From: Hyphomonas sp.
GTDB lineage: Bacteria > Pseudomonadota > Alphaproteobacteria > Caulobacterales > Hyphomonadaceae
Assembly (NCBI GenBank): GCA_003486945.1
Contig: DNFL01000282.1
Coordinates: 594 to 5,650, forward strand
Direction: 5' to 3'
DNA: 5,057 nucleotides
Part shown: in pieces, positions 1-5,057 of the stretch
Layout of the letters: the number at the start of each line of letters is the position of its first letter
Numbering within the stretch: position 1 is the first letter of the stretch
The notes under the pieces: generated by a model
Told to the model about the DNA's origin: nothing
What the model saw: the letters and a program-made list of their open reading frames with translations, nothing else
Databases searched by the model: none
Program-made: the position numbers and the translations under genes

Positions 1-111
1 CTGACGGCGAGCACGGGGCCGTGGGGCGCGGGCACGCTCCTGTTGCTACACAAATTGCTGCACAAGTCGCTACGCACGAACTTCTATAACTTAATAAAAT
101 CAGGCGCATAG
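1..111 (+). CDS. possible C-terminal end of an unidentified protein (partial, 5' end outside the window)
   Basis: Frame 1 is open from the first base to a TAG at 109-111, giving 36 codons. I do not recognise the product. Three things favour it being a real gene end. The first fifteen codons all end in G or C, as in the other genes here. The stop is placed sensibly for a gene converging on the minus-strand gene that ends at 160. A Leu-Leu-His-Lys unit is repeated at 43-66, and the two base differences between copies are synonymous in this frame. The last dozen codons become AT-rich and end in a basic, hydrophobic tail. Frame 3 is also open to 87-89 but loses its GC3 bias halfway. The stretch is too short to name, and it could be non-coding. 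Confidence 0.3.
   Translation: MTASTGPWGAGTLLLLHKLLHKSLRTNFYNLIKSGA
43..78. repeat. imperfect 12-bp tandem repeat, three units
   Basis: Three consecutive 12-base units lie at 43-54, 55-66 and 67-78. The first two, TTGCTACACAAA and TTGCTGCACAAG, differ at two positions. The third, TCGCTACGCACG, is more diverged. In plus-strand frame 1 the first two units both encode Leu-Leu-His-Lys and differ only at codon third positions. The third encodes Ser-Leu-Arg-Thr. With three diverged units it is unlikely to be an active variable repeat and may be chance. Confidence 0.4.
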
Positions 112-159
112 GAGCATATCGGTCCTCGGACGACGCCCTCCTCCTCCGCCACGCGCAGG

Positions 160-735
160 CTAGACTTTCAGCCATCCTGCTGTTTGGGCGAGCACCCAGA
201 GGCCGAGAATGAGGAACAGGCCCGCCGCTGTGTAGCGCACGACGCTCAAGGGCACGACTTTCAGCACGCTGTTTCCGAGCAGAACTGCCGGCACATTCGC
301 CAGCATCATGCCTAACGTTGTGCCGAGCGTGACCATGATGACATCATGGAACCGGGCGCCGAGGGCCACCGTCGCCACCTGTGTCTTGTCACCCATCTCG
401 ACGAGGAAGAAGGCGATCAGCGTCGTTACGAAGGCGCCGAACCGGGAGGGTTTTTGTTCGTCGTCGTCCAGCTTGTCAGGGATCAGTGTCCAGGCGGCCA
501 TAGCAATGAAGGAGAACGCGATCAGATAGCGGAACCAGTCGCCTTCAAGGATTGACGCGACTTGCGAGCCGACGAGCGCTGCCAGGAAGTGGTTCGCCAA
601 TGTTGCTGCTAAGATGCCGGCAATGATGGCGAGCGGTTTGCTGAACCGCGTGGCGAGCACGATTGCCAGAAGCTGTGTCTTGTCACCGATCTCGGCAAGC
701 GCGACCACGGCAGTGGACGTGAGCAGGGCATCCAT
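160..735 (-). CDS. GDT1/UPF0016 (TMEM165-like) membrane cation transporter, probable manganese exporter
   Basis: This encodes a 191-residue inner-membrane protein of the GDT1/UPF0016 family. Characterised bacterial members such as Vibrio MneA and cyanobacterial Mnx move Mn2+ out of the cytoplasm or into another compartment. Both hallmark motifs are intact, E-x-G-D-K-T at residues 15-20 (EIGDKT) and 113-118 (EMGDKT). Each sits in the first helix of one of two homologous three-helix halves. Hydrophobic segments lie near residues 5-28, 35-58, 68-86, 100-125, 132-154 and 166-186. An acidic loop at 87-93 (DKLDDDE) joins the halves. Length is typical of a bacterial member. I chose the ATG at 733-735 because GGAG at 746-749 precedes it by ten bases. 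A longer in-frame start at 813 would place coding sequence inside the riboswitch leader. Export of Mn2+ is supported by the manganese riboswitch upstream. The exact ion is inferred, since family members also carry Ca2+ or protons. Confidence 0.93.
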   Translation of the reverse strand: MDALLTSTAVVALAEIGDKTQLLAIVLATRFSKPLAIIAGILAATLANHFLAALVGSQVASILEGDWFRYLIAFSFIAMAAWTLIPDKLDDDEQKPSRFGAFVTTLIAFFLVEMGDKTQVATVALGARFHDVIMVTLGTTLGMMLANVPAVLLGNSVLKVVPLSVVRYTAAGLFLILGLWVLAQTAGWLKV

Positions 736-745
736 GAAACTAAAA

Positions 746-760
746 CTCCGGGGCCGAGAG
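746..760 (-). promoter_or_regulatory. Shine-Dalgarno (GGAG) inside a small hairpin; candidate translational switch
   Basis: Reading the minus strand, CTCT (760-757) can pair with GGAG (749-746) around a seven-base loop. This buries the only good ribosome binding site ahead of the GDT1 gene. The stem is only four base pairs, one of them G-U, so it is weak alone. It lies in the expression-platform position of the upstream manganese riboswitch, where ligand-dependent exposure of the site would be expected. The GGAG and its ten-base spacing to the ATG are clear; the switching role is inferred. Confidence 0.5.
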
Positions 761-762
761 GT

Positions 763-776
763 GTTGGCGATCCAAC
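763..776 (-). promoter_or_regulatory. perfect 5-bp hairpin in the riboswitch-to-gene leader
   Basis: On the minus strand GTTGG-ATCG-CCAAC forms a five-base-pair stem with a four-base loop. It sits between the riboswitch core and the hairpin that holds the ribosome binding site. No U-run follows, so it is not an intrinsic terminator. It is probably part of the expression platform, but this rests only on its position. Confidence 0.4.
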
Positions 777-814
777 GGACATCACGCTGCCGCCCGACCC
801 GGAACAGCAACACG

Positions 815-925
815 ACGCCATTGGTCTCGTCCAGACGGCCAGGCCGCCTTCTCGTGCCACGGCCTCTCGACCGAGTATGTTGACACGAAATCCTGCCCGC
901 GAAGGCAGAGGGCTACTCCCCAGAT
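815..925 (-). ncRNA. yybP-ykoY family manganese riboswitch (aptamer)
   Basis: The minus strand carries the conserved yybP-ykoY elements in the right order. First comes GGGGAGTAGCC (921-911), then a hairpin with CTGCC/GGCAG arms. The second conserved loop, GTCAACATACTCGG, follows at 884-871, and the closing ACGAGACC at 830-823. In known structures the two conserved loops dock side by side and bind Mn2+ between them. A further hairpin (GGCGG/CCGTC, 848-834) fills the variable third arm. The closing helix is only partly clear by eye: CAT and GG near 926-920 can pair with CC and ATG near 824-818. The boundaries are therefore approximate. The aptamer lies 80 bases upstream of the ATG of a GDT1-family gene, a classic target. 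High Mn2+ should raise expression of the exporter. With no terminator visible, control is probably at translation initiation. Confidence 0.9.
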
Positions 926-932
926 GACCTGC

Positions 933-1004
933 GCGTTCTATGGCGCGCCGCAGGCCGATGCAACACGCAAATGCCTGCTCGCTCGCGCGGCGCAAGGTGA
1001 ACGC
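933..1004. repeat. imperfect dyad / potential stem-loop upstream of the riboswitch
   Basis: Arms GCGTTC (933-938) and GAACGC (999-1004) match perfectly. Nested inside, GCGCCGC (945-951) matches GCGGCGC (987-993), and AGGC (952-955) matches GCCT (973-976). The pairs could form one interrupted hairpin in a minus-strand transcript or be an operator-like DNA dyad. The outer arm lies at or just before the predicted minus-strand transcription start, so only the inner arms might be in RNA. GC-rich sequence makes such matches fairly likely by chance. Confidence 0.35.
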
Positions 1005-1033
1005 AAATTAAGCAACTTTGTCGCGATAACCAA
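1005..1033 (-). promoter_or_regulatory. candidate sigma70-type promoter for the riboswitch-GDT1 transcript
   Basis: On the minus strand TTGGTT (1033-1028) and TAATTT (1010-1005) are separated by 17 bases, a fair match to -35 and -10 elements. It lies in one of the few AT-richer patches of this region. Transcription would start near 998, giving a leader of about 260 bases that contains the whole aptamer. It is called by eye only. Confidence 0.42.
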
Positions 1034-1103
1034 GACAATACTATTACGGGTTGTGACGCAGGAAGTGTGCGCATATGGTCGCAAGGGGAATCGGGTATTT
1101 TCC

Positions 1104-1133
1104 TTGAGCCTGTGCAGTTGTCGCTTTTAAATA
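1104..1133 (+). promoter_or_regulatory. candidate sigma70-type promoter for the pfaD-synthase operon
   Basis: TTGAGC (1104-1109) is followed after 17 bases by TTAAAT (1127-1132), or after 18 by TAAATA (1128-1133). Transcription would start near 1140, about 45 bases before the GTG at 1186. This also argues against extending the reductase upstream into the open frame that begins at 1135. No operator or regulator site was recognised nearby. Confidence 0.42.
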
Positions 1134-1168
1134 GGCGGAGCTGACAGGTTTCAGAACGGAGCCGGGCC

Positions 1169-1174
1169 AGAAGG
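1169..1174 (+). promoter_or_regulatory. ribosome binding site supporting the GTG start of pfaD
   Basis: AGAAGG, one mismatch from AGGAGG, lies eleven bases before the GTG at 1186. No ATG occurs in frame near the expected N-terminus, and the alternative TTG at 1198 has no comparable site. The spacing is slightly long, so the start is likely but not certain. Confidence 0.5.
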
Positions 1175-1185
1175 GCAAGCATCGC

Positions 1186-2724
1186 GTGCCGGACTATTTG
1201 AAGAGAGCGGTAGAAGCACCGCGCGAAGCGGTTTGGCTGGCTCTCAAGGCGGGCGAGGCGCCGCGCATCGTTTCGGTGGGCGGCGAAAAGCCTACGGAGG
1301 CGGCTGCATTCGCCCTTCCCCCGATCTATCCCGAATGGCTTGGAGACCGTGCCTTTCTCGCGGCGCATGGTGCGCGTTTCCCTTATGTCGTCGGAGAGAT
1401 GGCTCGCGGCATCGCAACCCCGCGCATGGTGATCGAGGCCGTGCGGGCCGGGTGTCTGGGCTTTTATGGAAGCGCCGGCCTGCCGCTGGATGAAATCCGC
1501 AGGGGCATTGGCGAGATCCGCTCTGCCCTTTCCGCTGATCAGATTGCCTGGGGTGCAAACCTTATCCACTCGCCGCAGGAACCTGGCCAGGAAGCGGCGG
1601 TTGTGGACCTGTTCCTGAAGGAAGGCGTGCGGCGCGTTTCAGCATCCGCCTTCATGCGCCTGACCCCGGATGTGGTGCGCTACACGGCGCTCGGTCTGGA
1701 GCGAGGGGCCGACGGCAGCATCACGCGCCGCAATCACGTTTTCGCAAAAGTCTCGCGCGCTGAGGTTGCAGAGCCCTTCATGTCGCCTGCGCCTGAGAAG
1801 ATGCTGCGCGACCTCGTTGCCGCCGGGAAAATCAGCGAGGCGCAGGCGGAGCTCGCGAGCAAGGTTTCTGTCGCTGCGGACATCACGGCCGAGTCCGATT
1901 CTGGTGGGCATACGGACAATCGCCCGGCGACTGTGCTGTACACCTCGCTCAGCGCGGCGCGCGCCCGGGCTGCGGCGCGCCATGGGCTGGATGAGAACGC
2001 GATCCGTATCGGGCTTGCAGGCGGCCTTGCTACGCCGGCCTCTGTGGCGGCTGCGTTCCAGCTTGGCGCGGCCTATGTGCTGACCGGATCGGTGAACCAG
2101 TGCACGGTCGAATCCGGCCTTTCAGAAGCCGGACGAAAATTGCTCGCCAAAGCCGGCCCAGCGGATGTCGCGATGGCGCCAGCGGCGGATATGTTCGAAC
2201 AGGGCGTCGAGGTGCAGGTTCTGAAACGGGGTACGTTATTCGCAATGCGCGGGAAGAAGTTCCAAGGCTTCTATCGCAGCGGTGCCAGCTACGAGACAAT
2301 GGCGGACACGGATCGCAAATGGGTTGACGATGTGCTCGGTGAGCCGTTCGAGGCAGCGTGGAGCGCGACGCGCGGATACATTCAGAAGGTCAATCCGGCC
2401 GAAGCGGCGCGCGCCGAAAAGGATGGCAACAAGCGGCTTGCCCTCGTGGCGCGCCGCTATCTGTTCCAAGGTGCACAATGGGCGCGCGAGGGTGATCCGA
2501 AACGAACGGCGGATTACCAGATCTGGTGCGGCCCGGCGATGGGCGCGTTCAATGAGTGGGCCGCTGGCACGCCGCTAGAGCCCGCCGAAGCGCGCACCGT
2601 TCGCCAGATCGCCCTAAACCTGCTCGAAGGCGCCGCGCGCTTCACCCGCGCAGGCCAGCTTCGCGCGTCCGGAATTCCCGTTCCGGCGCAACTTTTTGCC
2701 TTTGCCCCGCGTATATTCAATTAG
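1186..2724 (+). CDS. pfaD: PfaD-family trans-acting enoyl reductase of a PUFA/polyketide synthase
   Basis: This encodes a 512-residue flavin-dependent enoyl reductase of the PfaD family, which shares a FabK/nitronate-monooxygenase-type TIM barrel. It reduces enoyl intermediates carried on the acyl carrier domains of the partner synthase. After a short N-terminal region, WLGDRAFLAAHG (51-62) leads into the barrel at about 65. The family signature G-G-H-T-D-N-R-P is at 240-247. The FMN-phosphate-type strand IGLAGGL is at 275-281, and TGSVNQCTVESG starts at 300. The C-terminal 150 residues form the conserved PfaD extension. At 512 residues it is slightly shorter than the roughly 540 of marine PfaD proteins, with the difference probably at the N-terminus. 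GTG is the chosen start; the frame stays open back to 1135 but lacks a better start. The next gene begins three bases after the TAG, so the two are surely co-transcribed. The family call is firm; the product of the pathway is unknown. Confidence 0.93.
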   Translation: MPDYLKRAVEAPREAVWLALKAGEAPRIVSVGGEKPTEAAAFALPPIYPEWLGDRAFLAAHGARFPYVVGEMARGIATPRMVIEAVRAGCLGFYGSAGLPLDEIRRGIGEIRSALSADQIAWGANLIHSPQEPGQEAAVVDLFLKEGVRRVSASAFMRLTPDVVRYTALGLERGADGSITRRNHVFAKVSRAEVAEPFMSPAPEKMLRDLVAAGKISEAQAELASKVSVAADITAESDSGGHTDNRPATVLYTSLSAARARAAARHGLDENAIRIGLAGGLATPASVAAAFQLGAAYVLTGSVNQCTVESGLSEAGRKLLAKAGPADVAMAPAADMFEQGVEVQVLKRGTLFAMRGKKFQGFYRSGASYETMADTDRKWVDDVLGEPFEAAWSATRGYIQKVNPAEAARAEKDGNKRLALVARRYLFQGAQWAREGDPKRTADYQIWCGPAMGAFNEWAAGTPLEPAEARTVRQIALNLLEGAARFTRAGQLRASGIPVPAQLFAFAPRIFN

Positions 2725-2727
2725 CAG

Positions 2728-5057
2728 ATGACAGAGCGCCGTCCTCCCCGAACCAGACCTGCCGCCGAACCGATCGCCATCGTTGGCATCGGCGCCATAT
2801 TCCCGGGCCGTGGAGATACGACAGGCTTCTGGCGCGATATCTTCGAAGGGCGCGACCTTATCAGTGATGTTCCGTCCACGCACTGGCTTATCGATGACTA
2901 TTTCGACGCTAACCCATTGACGCCGGACAGGACCTATGGCCGCCGAGGCGGTTTCCTGTCGCCGGTGGCATTCGATCCGCTGGCCTTCGGCATTCCGCCG
3001 GCGCAATTGCAGTCAACGGATTCCGCCCAGCTCCTCGCGCTGATCGCCGCGAAGATGACGCTCGACGATGCTGAGAAGGATAGTGGCGGTCGGATCGACC
3101 GTTCACGGACGAGTGTGATCCTCGGCGTTGCTTCTGCTACCGAACTGACCGCCCATATGGCAGGCCGCCTACAGCGTCCGGCTTGGGTCAATGCGCTTCG
3201 CCAGTCTGGCCTTGCAGAGCCGGATGTGCAGGCCATCGCTGCCCGCATCGAAAACCACTACGCCGAATGGAAAGAGAGCACCTTCCCCGGCCTGCTCGGG
3301 AACGTGGTCGCAGGTCGCATCGCCAACCGGCTCGACCTTGGCGGCTCGAACTATGTGACAGATGCCGCCTGCGCCTCCAGCCTCTCTGCACTCCAAATCG
3401 CGATGCACGAACTCCGTGCCGGCGATTCCGACATGGTGCTGACGGGCGGTGTCGATGCACTCAACGACATCCTGATGTACATGTGCTTTTCGAAGACACC
3501 GGCTTTGTCGCCCACGGGCGATTGCCGGCCGTTCTCGAACGCTGCGGATGGCACAATGCTCGGCGAAGGCATCGGCATGCTGGCGCTGCGCCGGCTGGAT
3601 GATGCGGAGCGCGATGGCAACCAGATCTACGCGGTCATTCGCGGAATCGGCGGCGGGTCTGATGGCAAGGGTACGGCGATCTACACACCGCTGCCATTCG
3701 GTCAGGCACGCGCGCTGCGACGTGCGTATGAGCAGGCAGGGTATGGCCCTGAGACGGTCGATCTTGTTGAAGCGCACGGCACAGGCACGCGCGCGGGTGA
3801 CAAGGCAGAACTCGAAGGCCTGCACCTCGTTTTCGGCGAAGTGGCTGGCGAAGAGGGTCCGTGGTGCGCTGTCGGTTCCGTCAAATCCCAGATCGGTCAT
3901 ACGAAGGCCGCCGCCGGGGCAGCAAGCCTTCTGAAAGCCGTGGAAGCGCTGCGCCGCAAGGTTTTGCCGCCGACGATCAAGATAGAAGAGCCCGCCGAAG
4001 TAATCCGCGACAGCAAGTGCTTCTACATCAACACCGAAGCGCGCCCCTGGGTCTCGCCCGAGGGCCGGCCGCGCCGCGCGTCGGTCAGCTCCTTCGGCTT
4101 CGGCGGATCAAATTTCCACGTCACGCTGGAAGAATACACCGGCAAGGCCGCCAGCGTTGCGTCCCGCGTCCATCCGGCTGAACTCTACCTGTTCAGCGGC
4201 GGCAGAGCTGATGAACTTGCGCAGACCCTCGACATCATCGCCAATACGCCGCCTACGGAGGAAGCTTTTGCATTTGAAGCCGCGCAGACGCATGCCTCAT
4301 TCGAAGCTGCCGCCGAAGCGCGCGCTGCCATTGTGGCGGCGACGCCGGACGAACTCACGACCAAAGCCCGGAAACTGTCCGACTTGCTGCGTGCCGGCTC
4401 ACTCGGCAAATCGCCGCGACCGCAAGGCGTGAGTGCAACGCTCGGCCCGTCAAGCCCCGGCAAGATTGCGTTCCTGTTCTCAGGCCAAGGCAGCCAGTAT
4501 CCCGGCATGGGGTCTGATCTCGCGATGGCCTTCCCGGCTGCACGCGAAGTCTGGGATGCTGCCGCCAGCCATCCCGTTACGGGCGATCTCGATCTGCACC
4601 GCCTCGCTTTCCCGCCGGCCGCGTTCGATCAGGTTGAGTTTGGCAACCAGCAACAACGCCTGACGCTGATGCAGCATGCGCAGCCCGCCATTGCGGCGGT
4701 CTCGCTGGCGCATCTCGCGCTGCTCTCAAAACTTGGCGTCGAAGCGGATATGGCAGGCGGCCACAGCTTCGGCGAGATCATGGCGCTTCACCTCGGCGGC
4801 GCGTTTGATGCAGAAACAGCGTTGGAGATTGCCGCTGCCCGTGGCCGCGAAATGGCGCACGCGGCGCGCATGACAGAAGGCGCGATGCTGGCCGTACAAT
4901 GCCCGGCGGAGCGCATTGCTCCGCTTGTGCGCGAGATTGGTGGCGGCCTTGTCATCGCCAACGACAATGGCCCGAGCCAGGTCGTTCTTTCCGGTCCGTC
5001 CGCAATCATTCAGCAGGCGGAGCAACGTATCACCGCAGAAGGTATAAAGGCGCGCCG
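2728..5057 (+). CDS. PfaA-like iterative type I synthase, KS-AT portion (partial, runs off the right edge)
   Basis: Open from ATG 2728 to the window end, 776 codons without a stop. The ketosynthase spans about residues 16-470. It starts at IAIVGIG and carries the PUFA-synthase-like RRGGF (72-76) and the long insert ending TFPGLLGNVVAGR (185-197). The active-site triad is complete: Cys215 in DAACASSL, His350 in VEAHGTGT and His391 in SQIGHTKAAAG. It closes with SSFGFGGSNFH (454-464). After a linker rich in Ala and Glu comes an acyltransferase from about 578, with GQGSQ (586-590), QHAQPAI (649-655) and catalytic Ser680 in GHSFGE. The malonyl-binding Arg705 in ARGREM indicates malonyl-CoA as substrate. 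NDNGPSQVVLSG (745-756) is the last landmark; the catalytic His lies beyond the edge. Family members continue with tandem ACPs and a KR, and often DH-like domains. No Shine-Dalgarno is visible, so translation probably couples to pfaD. A PfaA/Pfa2 or HglE-type assignment is likely; which one cannot be settled here. Confidence 0.92.
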   Translation, partial: MTERRPPRTRPAAEPIAIVGIGAIFPGRGDTTGFWRDIFEGRDLISDVPSTHWLIDDYFDANPLTPDRTYGRRGGFLSPVAFDPLAFGIPPAQLQSTDSAQLLALIAAKMTLDDAEKDSGGRIDRSRTSVILGVASATELTAHMAGRLQRPAWVNALRQSGLAEPDVQAIAARIENHYAEWKESTFPGLLGNVVAGRIANRLDLGGSNYVTDAACASSLSALQIAMHELRAGDSDMVLTGGVDALNDILMYMCFSKTPALSPTGDCRPFSNAADGTMLGEGIGMLALRRLDDAERDGNQIYAVIRGIGGGSDGKGTAIYTPLPFGQARALRRAYEQAGYGPETVDLVEAHGTGTRAGDKAELEGLHLVFGEVAGEEGPWCAVGSVKSQIGHTKAAAGAASLLKAVEALRRKVLPPTIKIEEPAEVIRDSKCFYINTEARPWVSPEGRPRRASVSSFGFGGSNFHVTLEEYTGKAASVASRVHPAELYLFSGGRADELAQTLDIIANTPPTEEAFAFEAAQTHASFEAAAEARAAIVAATPDELTTKARKLSDLLRAGSLGKSPRPQGVSATLGPSSPGKIAFLFSGQGSQYPGMGSDLAMAFPAAREVWDAAASHPVTGDLDLHRLAFPPAAFDQVEFGNQQQRLTLMQHAQPAIAAVSLAHLALLSKLGVEADMAGGHSFGEIMALHLGGAFDAETALEIAAARGREMAHAARMTEGAMLAVQCPAERIAPLVREIGGGLVIANDNGPSQVVLSGPSAIIQQAEQRITAEGIKAR

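Larger units (their letters stand above)
736..1185. other. 450-base divergent intergenic region
   Basis: This stretch separates the minus-strand GDT1 gene from the plus-strand pfaD operon and holds no gene I can support. From left to right it contains the ribosome-binding-site hairpin, a second small hairpin, the manganese riboswitch, a GC-rich dyad, and candidate promoters facing left (about 1005-1033) and right (about 1104-1133). The part between the promoters (1034-1103) shows nothing recognisable beyond moderately AT-rich sequence. Confidence 0.7.

Noticed and set aside
112..159. possible bidirectional terminator between the two converging genes
   Set aside because: I could find no stem longer than about four pairs and no adjacent U-run in either direction.
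736..813. N-terminal extension of the GDT1 protein to a start at 813
   Set aside because: The added residues are Arg-rich and unlike the family, and they would be encoded within the riboswitch leader. The ATG at 733-735 has a ribosome binding site and begins right at the first membrane helix.
609..995. 128-codon minus-strand open frame covering the leader and the start of the GDT1 gene
   Set aside because: It is in another frame of the GDT1 gene and the structured leader, with low-complexity Ser/Arg/Cys content and no domain.
913..1569. 218-codon minus-strand open frame crossing the intergenic region and the pfaD start
   Set aside because: Most of it is antisense to conserved PfaD sequence, no family features are visible, and it overlaps the riboswitch edge and both promoter candidates.
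160..2724. functional link between the manganese exporter and the lipid synthase locus
   Set aside because: They are divergently transcribed with separate candidate promoters, and no known step of PUFA synthesis needs this exporter. Adjacency alone does not support a joint system.
3169..3900. 243-codon open frame on the minus strand inside the ketosynthase region
   Set aside because: It is antisense to intact ketosynthase motifs, and its translation is rich in Arg, Ala and Cys with no recognisable domain. This is a typical shadow of high-GC coding sequence.
1..5057. CRISPR arrays, insertion sequences, tRNA or rRNA genes
   Set aside because: No regularly spaced repeats, transposase-like frames, terminal inverted repeats or tRNA-like cloverleaf sequences were seen.

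Overview
This window is GC-rich bacterial DNA with strong third-position GC in its genes. It most resembles an alphaproteobacterium, possibly a marine lineage. That assignment is an inference from codon bias, the GDT1-family protein and the riboswitch type; no rRNA or other phylogenetic marker is present.

Layout. Bases 1-111 may hold the last 36 codons of an unidentified plus-strand gene. It converges on a minus-strand gene (160-735) for a six-helix GDT1/UPF0016 membrane protein, a likely manganese exporter. The long leader of that gene carries a yybP-ykoY manganese riboswitch at about 815-925, followed by two small hairpins, one of which covers the ribosome binding site. From 736 to 1185 lies a 450-base divergent intergenic region with candidate promoters for both directions and an imperfect dyad.

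The right two thirds is a plus-strand, operon-like pair. The first gene (1186-2724) encodes a complete PfaD-type enoyl reductase. Three bases later starts a large multidomain synthase (2728 to beyond the window edge), of which a full ketosynthase and most of an acyltransferase are visible. Both match the family that makes polyunsaturated fatty acids or related 'secondary lipids'. The reductase-first order, followed by a KS-AT protein, recalls the myxobacterial pfa1-pfa2 arrangement rather than the gammaproteobacterial pfaA-B-C-D order.

The working model is that the synthase builds a long acyl chain from malonyl units while PfaD acts in trans to reduce enoyl intermediates. The remaining domains (ACP repeats, KR, DH, a second KS protein, phosphopantetheinyl transferase) should lie to the right if the cluster is complete. 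The manganese exporter appears to be an unrelated housekeeping neighbour under its own metal-sensing switch.
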